Part shown: piece after piece, positions 15,889 through 23,749 of the stretch
How positions within the stretch are numbered: the stretch's first letter is position 1
How the letters are laid out: every line of letters begins with the position of its first letter
Origin: JANXAZ01 sp964504655
GTDB lineage: Bacteria; Pseudomonadota; Alphaproteobacteria; Geminicoccales; Geminicoccaceae
Assembly: GCA_964504655.1 (NCBI GenBank)
Contig: CAZDFD010000033.1
Span: forward strand, 1-43,237
Reading direction: 5' to 3'
Length of the DNA stretch: 43,237 bases
Notes under the pieces: generated by a model
What the model saw: the letters and a program-made list of their open reading frames with translations, nothing else
What the model was told of the DNA's origin: nothing
Databases searched by the model: none
Position numbers and translations under genes: made by a program

Positions 15889-16140
15889 ATGCGGAATCTC
15901 GACCGGGCCGATGCCGCCCGGGCGATCGGGCCGGCTTGGGCCGAGGGCGACGCGTTGGCCCGGCTCGAGCACGAGTTCCGGACACCGCTCGCGGCGATCC
16001 GGGCGATCGGCGAGATCCTGCGCGACGCGCCCGAGCCCGGGCCGGCCGAACGCCGGGCGCTCCTGGACGCGCTCCTGGTCGAGCAGGCCCGGCTCACCCG
16101 CACCCTCGAGGCGCTGCTCGAGGAGCTGGTGGCGCGCTGA
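15889..16140 (+). CDS. Orphan HisKA-only protein
   Basis: 83 aa from ATG 15889 with GGAG seven bases upstream; two GTGs at 15874/15877 would add five residues. The sequence is essentially one histidine-kinase dimerisation domain: RLEHEFRTPLAAIRAIGEILRD carries the H-box with His28, and a second helix follows (RRALLDALLVEQARLTRTLEALLEELV). There is no ATPase domain and the protein ends naturally, so it cannot autophosphorylate alone. It could be a phosphotransfer or dimer-interfering partner of another kinase, or a remnant. It is flanked by ggt and convergent ymdB. Confidence 0.75.
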   Translation: MRNLDRADAARAIGPAWAEGDALARLEHEFRTPLAAIRAIGEILRDAPEPGPAERRALLDALLVEQARLTRTLEALLEELVAR

Positions 16141-16152
16141 GCCGGGGCCGCC

Positions 16153-16974
16153 CTAGCCGCGGGGCTCGGGTTCGGCCGGCTGCAGCCGGCCGCCGATCCG
16201 CACGGGCTCGATCCGGCGCGCGAGCCCTGTCCGCTCGTCGGTCTCGACCAGCACCGCGCACAAGGTCGCCTCCCCGCCCGCGGGCTCGAGCCGCCGGCTC
16301 GGCAGGTCGCTCCGCCAGCGCCTGAGCGAGCCCTCCTTGTCCATGCCGATCACGCTGTCGTAGTCGCCGGTCATGCCGACGTCGGTGAGGTAGGCGGTGC
16401 CACCGGGCAGGATCTGCGCGTCCGCGGTGGGCACGTGGGTGTGGGTGCCCACCACGAGCGACACCCGCCCGTCGAGGAAGTGCGCGAGCGCCATCTTCTC
16501 ACTCGTGGCCTCGGCGTGCACGTCGACCAGGATCGCATCCGCCGTGCCGCCCAGCCGCAGCCGTGCGAGCTCCGCCTCGAGGGCGCGGAACGGGTCGTCG
16601 TAGAGCCCCATGAACAGCCGGCCCATGACCTGCAGCACGACCAGGCGACGGCCGCGCGCGGTGCGCACCTCGCCCACGCCGCGGCCGGGCGTGCCCGGCG
16701 CCATGTTGAGGGGGCGGAGCACGCGCGGCTCGCCGGCGAGCAGCGGAATCAGCTCCTTCTGGTCGAAGACGTGGTTGCCGGTGGTGAGGAGATCGGCGCC
16801 GGCCTCGAGGAGCTCGCTCGCGATCGCGGGCGTCAGGCCGTAGCCGCCCGCGGCGTTCTCGGCGTTGACCACGAGGGCATCCAGCCCGAGACGGGCGCGC
16901 AGGGCCGGTGCCTGTGCCACCACCGCGGCGCGGCCGCTGCGCCCGACCACGTCGCCCACATGCAGGATCCGCAA
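16153..16974 (-). CDS. ymdB: YmdB-type metallophosphoesterase
   Basis: 273 aa starting at TTG 16974 (MRILHVGDVVGRSGR). The family is about 260-275 aa and acts on 2',3'-cyclic nucleotides in Bacillus. Metal-binding motifs are GDVVGR at the start, NAENAAGG, TTGNHVFD, VDVHAEATSEK and GTHTHVPTAD. Alphaproteobacterial copies usually sit beside the 5-formyl-THF cyclo-ligase gene, as here (22-bp gap). The C-terminal tail after LPSRRLEPAGGEATLCAVLVE is short. The physiological substrate in alphaproteobacteria is not known. Confidence 0.92.
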   Translation of the reverse strand: MRILHVGDVVGRSGRAAVVAQAPALRARLGLDALVVNAENAAGGYGLTPAIASELLEAGADLLTTGNHVFDQKELIPLLAGEPRVLRPLNMAPGTPGRGVGEVRTARGRRLVVLQVMGRLFMGLYDDPFRALEAELARLRLGGTADAILVDVHAEATSEKMALAHFLDGRVSLVVGTHTHVPTADAQILPGGTAYLTDVGMTGDYDSVIGMDKEGSLRRWRSDLPSRRLEPAGGEATLCAVLVETDERTGLARRIEPVRIGGRLQPAEPEPRG

Positions 16975-16996
16975 GGCCCCCCTCCCCGCACCCGCC

Positions 16997-17605
16997 TCAG
17001 CCGCCGCAGTCGCGGAAGCCGGCCTCGGTCAAGACGCCGTCGAGCCGCTCGTCGGCGGGCCCGGCCGGCACCGCCGCGACCTCCTGGAAGGCGAAGGCGA
17101 GGCCCAGCACGGCCGGCGCCGGTCCGTCGCCGCGCAGCGCCCGCAGCGTCCGGTCGTAGAAGCCGGCGCCGTGGCCGAGCCGCCGGCCGGCCCGATCGAA
17201 GGCCAGGAGCGGCGCCACCACCACGCCGGGCCTGAGGCGCGGGGCGAGCGGCACCGGCTCGAGCACGCCGAACGGCCCGGGCAGGAGCGGATCGCCCGGG
17301 CGCCAAGCGTGGAAGGCGAGCGGCCGGTCGCGGCCCTCCTGGCGCGGCAGGAGCACGCTGCGGCCGGCGGCCGCCACCACGGCCAGCGCGGGTGCCGTGT
17401 CGATCTCCAGGGGCAGCGCCAGGAACAGCGCCACGGGCCCGCCCGGCAGGTTCGCCAGCAACCGCGCCAGATGCGCCGCGGCGGCGGCTCCGGCCGGCCC
17501 CCGCTCGGCCGGTGCCCGGGCCCGCCGCAGCGCCCGCAGCTCGCGCCGCAGCGCCGCCTTGGCCTGCTCGAGGGCGGACCGGGCCTGCCCGAGGGTGGTG
17601 CTCAC
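16997..17605 (-). CDS. 5-formyltetrahydrofolate cyclo-ligase
   Basis: 202 aa from GTG 17605; the frame continues upstream through the 6S RNA region but is not coding there. It converts 5-formyl-THF to 5,10-methenyl-THF with ATP. Landmarks are the N-terminal helix KAALRRELRALRRAR, the substrate/ATP region LLPRQEGRDRPLAFHAW and the glycine-rich motif RLGHGAGFYDRTL, where the family usually has GxGxGxYDR. It lies between 6S RNA/zapA and ymdB, the standard alphaproteobacterial order. Confidence 0.92.
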   Translation of the reverse strand: MSTTLGQARSALEQAKAALRRELRALRRARAPAERGPAGAAAAAHLARLLANLPGGPVALFLALPLEIDTAPALAVVAAAGRSVLLPRQEGRDRPLAFHAWRPGDPLLPGPFGVLEPVPLAPRLRPGVVVAPLLAFDRAGRRLGHGAGFYDRTLRALRGDGPAPAVLGLAFAFQEVAAVPAGPADERLDGVLTEAGFRDCGG

Positions 17606-17649
17606 GCGCCGGCTCCGGCCCCCGGCCGGGGCTCGTCGAAAGTGTGGGG

Positions 17650-17800
17650 GAGGCGGTGCCACCGTGGCCGTCTCGCGCTCAATTCGTCCCGAGACCTGCT
17701 GCGCAGGTGGGCGCCGTGTGACGTGGCCACGACCACGCCAGGGACAGCTCCCCGAGGAACGAACTAGGCCCGGGCGATGACGAGCGCTTCTCGAACCGGG
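17650..17800 (-). ncRNA. ssrS: 6S RNA (approximate ends)
   Basis: The 215-bp space between zapA and the 5-formyl-THF cyclo-ligase gene is the conserved position of 6S RNA in proteobacteria. On the minus strand, TTCGTTCC (in the segment 17764-17755) pairs with GGGACGAA (17690-17683) across a GC-rich, largely self-complementary interior that leaves a central bubble and an apical stem, the 6S plan. 6S RNA mimics an open promoter and traps sigma-70 RNA polymerase in stationary phase. Ends are estimated; no covariance search was run. Confidence 0.65.
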
Positions 17801-17820
17801 CAGCAACCGCCAACTGAAAC

Positions 17821-18150
17821 CTAGGCCTTCGCGACCGCCGCCGCAAGCTCGTCCAGCCGCTCGGCGACGCGCTCGAGCACCCGCGCCGCGTCCGCCTCGC
17901 CGGCGCGCGCCTCCTGGCCGAGCCGCCCGCGCAGCTGCTGCACCTCGTCGTAGGCGTCGAACAGCTCGTCGGCCACCACGAGTGCGGCGAGCAGCAGCAC
18001 CCGCGCCTCACCGAGCTGCGGGCTGCCGCGGGCGATGTCGCCGGCCTTGCCGTCGAGATAGGCGGCGAGCCGCTTGAGACGGCCCTCCTGGCCCTCGTCG
18101 CACTGCACCTGGTAGCGGCGCCCGGCGACCGTGACCTCGACCATCGGCAT
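17821..18150 (-). CDS. zapA: Cell division protein ZapA
   Basis: 109 aa from ATG 18150 (ATG 18144 is also possible). The N-terminal beta segment VEVTVAGRRYQVQCDEGQEGRLKRLAAYLDGKAGDIA is the ZapA signature. It is followed by the long helical coiled coil (LLLAALVVADELFDAYDEVQQLRGRL) that builds the tetramer. ZapA cross-links FtsZ filaments at the division site. The DUF4164 gene ends 3 bp upstream and 6S RNA follows downstream, as in many alphaproteobacteria. Confidence 0.92.
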   Translation of the reverse strand: MPMVEVTVAGRRYQVQCDEGQEGRLKRLAAYLDGKAGDIARGSPQLGEARVLLLAALVVADELFDAYDEVQQLRGRLGQEARAGEADAARVLERVAERLDELAAAVAKA

Positions 18151-18153
18151 GGC

Positions 18154-18447
18154 TCAGCTCCGCCCGAGCTCGTCCAGTTCCTCGACCAGCGCGCCGAGCC
18201 GCGCCTCCACACCGGCGGCCGCGTCGCGCAGCCGCCCGTGCCGGAGCTGCAGCTCGTCGAGCTCGCGCCGCAGCCGGTCGCACTCGGCGCGCAGGAGCTC
18301 GCAGTCGCGGTCGAGGGTGGCGCGCTCGCTCTCGAGCCGGCTGCGCTCGGCCGACCAGCTCTCCGGGCTCGGCCGCAGCAACAGCGCCGCCTCGACCCGG
18401 GCCAAGGCGTCCGTCACCCGCCGCTCGGCCGCCTCAAGAGCTGACAT
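18154..18447 (-). CDS. DUF4164 coiled-coil protein
   Basis: 97 aa. It is almost entirely a predicted coiled coil: SALEAAERRVTDALARVEAALLL, then SAERSRLESERATLDRDCELL and RRELDELQLRHGRL. Proteins of this type (DUF4164) are encoded just ahead of zapA in alphaproteobacteria and are suspected cell-division partners, though no function is proven. The gap to zapA is 3 bp, so the two are co-translated. The assignment rests on position, length and coiled-coil character. Confidence 0.82.
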   Translation of the reverse strand: MSALEAAERRVTDALARVEAALLLRPSPESWSAERSRLESERATLDRDCELLRAECDRLRRELDELQLRHGRLRDAAAGVEARLGALVEELDELGRS

Positions 18448-18635
18448 CGTGCCGCCGCTGCCGCCCGTAGCTCGTTGATTGGGAAGCCCTCTCGCACGCT
18501 CGCGGCGGGTTCGTCAACGGCGTTCCACCGAACCCCCATCTCGGCTGTTGCATTTTGCCGCCCGTTCGCCACTGTCCGCGCCGGCCGGGAAGCTCGGACC
18601 CGCCTCCCGGGACGCCATCCGAAAGGGAGCATGAG

Positions 18636-19640
18636 ATGACCGTGCGCGTCGCGATCAACGGCTTCGGCCGGATCGGCCGCAACGTCCTGCGCGCGATTGT
18701 CGAGGCCGGCCGGCGCGACGTCGCGGTCGTGGCCGTCAACGACCTGGCCCCGCCCGCGACCAACGCGCATCTTCTCCGCTTCGACAGCGTCCACGGCCGG
18801 TTCCCGGGCAGCGTCCGGCTCGAGGGCGACGTCATGGACGTCGGCACCGGGCCGATCAAGGTGACCGCCGAGAAGGACCTGGCGAAACTCCCCTGGGCCG
18901 GGCTCGGCGTCGACCTCGTGCTCGAGTGCACGGGCGTCTTCACGAGCAAGGAGAAGGCCTCGGGCCATCTCGCGGCCGGTGCGAAGAAAGTGCTCGTCTC
19001 GGCCCCCGCCGACGGGGCCGACCTCACGGTCGTGTGGGGCGTCAACCAGGACAGGCTCCGTCCCGAGCATCGGGTGGTGAGCAACGCCTCCTGCACCACC
19101 AACTGCCTCGCACCCCTGGCCAAGGTGCTGCACGAGGGGATCGGCATCGAGCGTGGCCACATGACCACGATCCACGCCTTCACCAACGACCAGAACCTGT
19201 TGGACGTGTTCCACAAGGATCTCTACCGGGCGCGCGCCGCCACCTGCTCGATGATCCCGACATCGACCGGTGCGGCCAAGGCCGTGGGCCTCGTCCTGCC
19301 CGAGCTCAAGGGCCGGCTCGACGGGGTGGCGATCCGGGTGCCCACCCAGAACGTGAGCCTGGTCGATCTGACCTTCACACCCAGGCGCGAGACCAGTGCG
19401 GAGGAGGTCAACGCGCTCCTCGAGAAGGCCGCGGCCGGGCCCTTGAAGGGCGTCCTCGACGTCACCCGCGAGCCCCTGGTCTCGATCGACCTCAACCACC
19501 AGCCGGCGAGCTCGACGGTCGACCTCAACGCCACCAAGGTGATCGAGGGCCGGCTCGTCCGCGTCGCCTCCTGGTACGACAACGAGTGGGGCTTCTCCAA
19601 CCGCATGGTCGACGTCGCGGCGGCGATGGGCGCCCTCTGA
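18636..19640 (+). CDS. gap: Glyceraldehyde-3-phosphate dehydrogenase, type I
   Basis: 334 aa from ATG 18636 with AAGGGAG upstream; an ATG five bases earlier meets a stop at once. The NAD-binding motif is INGFGRIGRNVLRA, and the nucleotide-specificity strand ends AVND, consistent with NAD rather than NADP. The catalytic cysteine is Cys153 in SNASCTTNCLAP and the base is His180 in MTTIHAFTNDQ. It oxidises glyceraldehyde 3-phosphate to 1,3-bisphosphoglycerate, or the reverse in gluconeogenesis. It heads the pgk/fba cluster, but three genes separate it from pgk. Confidence 0.97.
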   Translation: MTVRVAINGFGRIGRNVLRAIVEAGRRDVAVVAVNDLAPPATNAHLLRFDSVHGRFPGSVRLEGDVMDVGTGPIKVTAEKDLAKLPWAGLGVDLVLECTGVFTSKEKASGHLAAGAKKVLVSAPADGADLTVVWGVNQDRLRPEHRVVSNASCTTNCLAPLAKVLHEGIGIERGHMTTIHAFTNDQNLLDVFHKDLYRARAATCSMIPTSTGAAKAVGLVLPELKGRLDGVAIRVPTQNVSLVDLTFTPRRETSAEEVNALLEKAAAGPLKGVLDVTREPLVSIDLNHQPASSTVDLNATKVIEGRLVRVASWYDNEWGFSNRMVDVAAAMGAL

Positions 19641-19667
19641 GCGGACGCGCGCGCCACGCGCACGCGG

Positions 19668-19696
19668 CTGTCATCACCCGCGCGCCGAGCCGTCAC
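19668..19696 (+). promoter_or_regulatory. Pho-box-like half-sites (weak)
   Basis: CTGTCAT (19668-19674) and CCGTCAC (19690-19696) are direct repeats 22 bp apart, which is two 11-bp steps of the PhoB box register. They lie ahead of the metallophosphoesterase-btaA-btaB genes. A possible -10 (TAAGGC, 19707-19712) follows 10 bp later. The middle repeat is absent, so this is only suggestive, but phosphate control would suit betaine-lipid synthesis. Confidence 0.3.
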
Positions 19697-19775
19697 CGAA
19701 GCCACCTAAGGCGCGGTCGCGGTGGCAGGCCGGCCGGCCGAGGCGGCCCGGGCGCGCCCGCCCGAGGATGATGCC

Positions 19776-20534
19776 ATGCTGCGACGCGTCGGCCGCGCCG
19801 CCCCCGAGGTCCGGAGGGTCGACGCCCGGACCGAGCCCGTGACCGAGACGCTGGTCGTCTCGGATCTGCATCTGGGGCTCAAGACCGCGCGGCCCGGGCC
19901 GATCCTCGAGACCCTGGCCGGCTGGCGCTTCGCCCGCCTCGTGCTGCTCGGCGACGTGCTGCACGACGGCGGCTTCGAGCGGCTCTGCGCGGAGACCTGG
20001 CGGCTCGTGCGCGCGTTCCGCGAGCTGGCGGTCGCGGGCGGCGCCGAGGTGGTCTGGATCGCCGGCAACCACGACCGCCACCTGGCCGACGACATCCGCG
20101 CCGTGGTCGGCCTCGAGCTGCGCGAGAGCTACGCCTGGACGAGCGGCGGCCGGCGCCATCTGGCGGTGCACGGCGACCGCTTCGACCCGACCCTGCCGAG
20201 CCGGCCGCCGGTCGCCCGCCTGGTCGGGCTCGGCTACGGCTGGTGCATGCGGCGGCTGTCGCGCGACGGCGACTGGCCGCGCCGGGTCGACCGCTGGTGG
20301 TCGCGGCGCTCCGGCCTGCACGAGCTGGTGGCGGCCGGCGCCACCGCCTGGGCCCGCCTCTCCGGTGCCGACACGGTGCTCTGCGGCCACACCCACCTGG
20401 CGCTCGCCCGCCGCTTCGCGGCCGAGCCCGACGCCCGGCCGGTCACCTATGTCAACGCCGGCTCCTGGGTCGAGACCCGGCCCTCCTTCCTGGCCGTCGA
20501 CCCGCACGGCATCCGCCTCGTCCACGCCCGCTGA
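19776..20534 (+). CDS. Metallophosphoesterase, LpxH-like
   Basis: 252 aa from ATG 19776 (GAGG upstream; GTG 19722 would add 18 residues). Calcineurin-type metal motifs appear in order: SDLHLGLK, GDVLHDGG, GNHDRH, VHGDRFD and CGHTHLA. This arrangement is that of the UDP-2,3-diacylglucosamine hydrolase group (LpxH/LpxI-unrelated family) and of similar enzymes of unknown substrate. Here it lies 40 bp ahead of btaA, so a role in lipid or phosphate remodelling is plausible. True LpxH identity is not claimed. Confidence 0.88.
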   Translation: MLRRVGRAAPEVRRVDARTEPVTETLVVSDLHLGLKTARPGPILETLAGWRFARLVLLGDVLHDGGFERLCAETWRLVRAFRELAVAGGAEVVWIAGNHDRHLADDIRAVVGLELRESYAWTSGGRRHLAVHGDRFDPTLPSRPPVARLVGLGYGWCMRRLSRDGDWPRRVDRWWSRRSGLHELVAAGATAWARLSGADTVLCGHTHLALARRFAAEPDARPVTYVNAGSWVETRPSFLAVDPHGIRLVHAR

Positions 20535-20574
20535 GCGGTCGCGCAGCACCCCGCACCCGACCGAGGAGCCGGAG

Positions 20575-21780
20575 ATGGCCCGCACCCTCGCCCGCACCGC
20601 CGCCCAGACCGCGGCCGCCTGGAGCCCGCGCGGCCTGCTCGAGCGGCTGTTCGCCAAGGCCTTCGACGGGCTCGTCTACCCGCAGATCTGGGAGGATCCG
20701 CGGGTCGACCTCGAGGCGCTCGCCCCGGTCGCCGGCGCCCGCCTCGTGACGATCGCCTCGGGCGGCTGCAACGTGCTCTCCTACCTGCTCGAGGACCCGG
20801 CCGAGATCGTCGCGGTCGATCTGAGCCCGGCCCACACCGCGCTGCTCGAGCTCAAGCTCGCGGCCGCCCGCCGGCTCGACCAGGAGGCCTTCTTCCGGCT
20901 CCTGGGCGACGCCGCCGATCGGGCCAACCTCGAGAGCCTGGCGCGGCTCTTGCCGGACCTGCCGGAGACGGCGCGGAGTTTCTGGGAGGGCCGCACGCTC
21001 GCCGGCCGGCGGCGGACCGAGGCCTTCGCGCGCGGCTTCTACCGGACCGGCGTGCTCGGCCGCTGCATCGGCCTCGGCCACCTGCTCCTGCGCCTGCACG
21101 GCCGCGACCCGGCGCGCCTTTTGGCGGCCCGGGATCCGCTCGAGCAGCGCGCGATCTTCGCTTCCGAGCTCGCCCCGGTCCTGGGGAGCCCGCTCGTGCG
21201 GCTGCTCGCGGCGCTGCCCGTGACCTGGTTCGGCCTCGGCATCCCGCCGGCCCAGCTCGACTCCCTCAAGGGGGCCGCCGCGGGCGGCATCCGGGCCGTC
21301 CTGCACGAGCGGCTGGAGCGCCTCGCCTGCGGCTTCCCGGTCGCCGACAACTACTTCGCCTGGCAGGCCTTCGCGCGGCGCTACGACCCGGCGGCGCGCG
21401 CCCTGCCGCCCTACCTCGAGCCCGCCGCCTTCGAGCGGCTGCGGGCGCGAGCCGACCGCGTGCGCGTCCACCGCGACATGCTGACCGGGCTCCTCGCGCG
21501 CGAGGACGCCTCGAGCCTCGACGGCTTCGTGCTGCTCGACGCCCAGGACTGGATGACCGCCCGCCAGCTCCGCGAGCTGTGGACCCAGATCGACCGCACC
21601 GCGGCGCCGGGGGCGCGGGTGATCTTCCGCACCGCCGCCGCCGCCTCGCCGCTCGAGGCGGCACTCCCGGCCGATCTCCTGGCCGGCTGGACCTACGAGC
21701 GGGAGCGCTCGGCGGCGCTCTTCGCGCGCGACCGCTCGGCGATCTATGGCGGCTTCCACCTCTACCGACGGCGGAGCTGA
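20575..21780 (+). CDS. btaA: Betaine-lipid synthase subunit BtaA (DUF3419)
   Basis: 401 aa from ATG 20575, with a GAGGAG site. It transfers the 3-amino-3-carboxypropyl group of S-adenosylmethionine to diacylglycerol, giving diacylglycerylhomoserine at the membrane. The N-terminus KAFDGLVYPQIWEDPRVDLEAL and the SAM region VTIASGGCNVLSYLLEDPAEIVAVDLSP are characteristic of the DUF3419/BtaA family. A later DAQDWMT motif is also typical. It is immediately followed by btaB (4-bp gap), which strengthens the call. Normal length is about 400 aa. Confidence 0.93.
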   Translation: MARTLARTAAQTAAAWSPRGLLERLFAKAFDGLVYPQIWEDPRVDLEALAPVAGARLVTIASGGCNVLSYLLEDPAEIVAVDLSPAHTALLELKLAAARRLDQEAFFRLLGDAADRANLESLARLLPDLPETARSFWEGRTLAGRRRTEAFARGFYRTGVLGRCIGLGHLLLRLHGRDPARLLAARDPLEQRAIFASELAPVLGSPLVRLLAALPVTWFGLGIPPAQLDSLKGAAAGGIRAVLHERLERLACGFPVADNYFAWQAFARRYDPAARALPPYLEPAAFERLRARADRVRVHRDMLTGLLAREDASSLDGFVLLDAQDWMTARQLRELWTQIDRTAAPGARVIFRTAAAASPLEAALPADLLAGWTYERERSAALFARDRSAIYGGFHLYRRRS

Positions 21781-21784
21781 GCCG

Positions 21785-22453
21785 ATGGCGACGCGCCCCT
21801 TCGACCCGGCCGACGTGCACGACCGCATGGAGCGGATGTACCGCCCGCAGCGGCACGTCTACGACCTCACCCGCAAATGGTACCTGCTCGGCCGCGACCC
21901 CCTGCTCGACGGGATCGAGGCGCGGCCGGGCCAGCGGCTGCTCGAGATCGGCTGCGGCACCGGGCGGAACCTGGTGCGCCTCGGCCGCCGCCTGCCGGGC
22001 GTGCTGCTGTGCGGGGTGGAGCCGGCCCGGAGCATGCTCGCCACCGCCGCCGCGGCGCTCCGCCGCCACGGCCTCGCGGGCCGGGCACGGCTCGCCTACG
22101 GCACCGCCCAGGCCCTCGACCCGGCCCGCGACCTCGGAGTCGAGGCGTTCGACCACGTCGTCCTGAGCTACTGCCTGTCGATCATCGAGCGGCCGCTGCC
22201 GGCGCTCGAGCGGGCGATCGAGGTCCTGGCGCCCGGCGGCGTCCTGCACCTCGTCGACTTCGGCCCGATGGACGGCATGCCGCCCTGGGCGGCGGCCGGG
22301 CTCCGCGCCTGGCTCGAGCGGTTCGGCGTCCACCACCGCCCCGAGGTGGGGATCGAGCTGCGCCGCCGCGCCGCCCGCGGCGAGGGCCGGCTCGAGGAGA
22401 CCGAGCTCGCCGGCGGCTATGCCGAGCTCCGCCGCCTGACCCTCGCCCGCTGA
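21785..22453 (+). CDS. btaB: Betaine-lipid N-methyltransferase BtaB
   Basis: 222 aa from ATG 21785. A class I SAM methyltransferase with LLEIGCGTGRNL as the SAM-binding loop and VEAFDHVVLSYCLSII after the next strand. It carries out the three N-methylations turning diacylglycerylhomoserine into diacylglyceryl-trimethylhomoserine, a phosphorus-free membrane lipid. The N-terminal segment DRMERMYRPQRHVYDLTRKWYLLGRD matches the family. It is co-transcribed with btaA; together they make the complete bacterial betaine-lipid pathway. Confidence 0.93.
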   Translation: MATRPFDPADVHDRMERMYRPQRHVYDLTRKWYLLGRDPLLDGIEARPGQRLLEIGCGTGRNLVRLGRRLPGVLLCGVEPARSMLATAAAALRRHGLAGRARLAYGTAQALDPARDLGVEAFDHVVLSYCLSIIERPLPALERAIEVLAPGGVLHLVDFGPMDGMPPWAAAGLRAWLERFGVHHRPEVGIELRRRAARGEGRLEETELAGGYAELRRLTLAR

Positions 22454-22546
22454 TCCAGGGCCCGCCCGCGGCCGCCGCGTGGACAGCCCCGCACCGCCCG
22501 TGCTAGCCGCGCGATCGGGCGGAGAGCAGGCCGGGGCCGGTGGATC

Positions 22547-23749
22547 ATGGCAGAGTTCCGAACGCTCGACGGGGTCGAGGTCAAGGGGCGACGCGTCCTC
22601 GTCCGGGTCGATTTCAACGTGCCGATGCAGGACGGCGCGGTGACCGACGCGACCCGGATCGAGCGCGGCGCGGTCACGATCAAGGAGCTGTCCGCCAAGG
22701 GTGCCAGGGTCGTCCTCCTGTCCCATTTCGGCAGGCCCAAGGGCAGGCCCGAGGCGGGTCTGAGCCTCCGGCCGATCGCCGAGGCCTTGGCCAGGGTCCT
22801 CGGCCGCGAGGTCGCCTTCGCCACCGACTGCATCGGCCCCGAGGCCGAGAGCGCGGTGGCCGGCCTGCCCGAGGGCGGGGTGGCACTGCTCGAGAACCTC
22901 CGCTTCCACGCCGAGGAGGAGAAGAACGACCCGGCCTTCGCCGACGCCTTGGCCCGGCTCGGCGAGCTCTACGTCAACGACGCCTTCTCCTGCTCGCACC
23001 GCGCGCACGCCTCGGTGGTGGCGCTCGCCGAGCGCCTGCCGGCCCATGCCGGCCGGCTCCTCCAGGCCGAGCTCGAGGCGCTCGAGAAGGCGCTCGGCGG
23101 GGCGGCCCGGCCGGCCGCGGCGCTGGTCGGCGGCGCCAAGGTCTCGACCAAGCTCGCCGTGCTCGGCAACCTCTTGGATCGGGTCGACGCGCTCGTGATC
23201 GGCGGCGGCATGGCCAACACCTTCCTCGCCGCCGAGGGGCTCGCGGTCGGCAAGTCCCTGTGCGAGCCGGCACTCGCCGCCGAGGCCAGGGCCATCGTCG
23301 AGCGCGCCCACGCCAAGGGAGCCGAGATCCTGCTGCCGCTGGATGCCGTGGTGGCACGCCGGCTCGAGCCGAACGTGGCGACCCGCACCGTGGCGATCGA
23401 GGAGGTCGGGCCGGAGGACATGATCCTGGACGTCGGGCCCAAGACCGTGGCCGACGTCAAGGAGAAGCTCGCCGCCTGCAAGACCCTCTTGTGGAACGGC
23501 CCGCTGGGTGCCTTCGAGGTGCCGCCCTTCGATGCCGCCACCGTGGCCGTGGCCAGGGCCGCGGCCGAGCTCACCCGGGCCGGCAAGCTCGTCACGGTGG
23601 CGGGCGGCGGCGACACCGTGGCGGCATTGGCCCATGCCGGCGTGCTCGGCGCCTTCACCTACGTCTCGACCGCCGGCGGGGCGTTCCTCGAATGGCTCGA
23701 GGGCAAGGAGCTGCCGGGGATCCGGGCACTCGCGCCGCGCCCCGGCTGA
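22547..23749 (+). CDS. pgk: Phosphoglycerate kinase
   Basis: 400 aa. It transfers phosphate between 1,3-bisphosphoglycerate and ADP. Landmarks are RVLVRVDFNVPMQDG at the N-terminus, LLSHFGRPKG, LLENLRFHAEEEKN, VGGAKVSTK in the nucleotide half and the C-terminal GGGDTVAAL. Length and domains are standard. It is 93 bp after btaB and overlaps or abuts the next small ORF, suggesting translational coupling in the pgk-fba cluster. Confidence 0.97.
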   Translation: MAEFRTLDGVEVKGRRVLVRVDFNVPMQDGAVTDATRIERGAVTIKELSAKGARVVLLSHFGRPKGRPEAGLSLRPIAEALARVLGREVAFATDCIGPEAESAVAGLPEGGVALLENLRFHAEEEKNDPAFADALARLGELYVNDAFSCSHRAHASVVALAERLPAHAGRLLQAELEALEKALGGAARPAAALVGGAKVSTKLAVLGNLLDRVDALVIGGGMANTFLAAEGLAVGKSLCEPALAAEARAIVERAHAKGAEILLPLDAVVARRLEPNVATRTVAIEEVGPEDMILDVGPKTVADVKEKLAACKTLLWNGPLGAFEVPPFDAATVAVARAAAELTRAGKLVTVAGGGDTVAALAHAGVLGAFTYVSTAGGAFLEWLEGKELPGIRALAPRPG

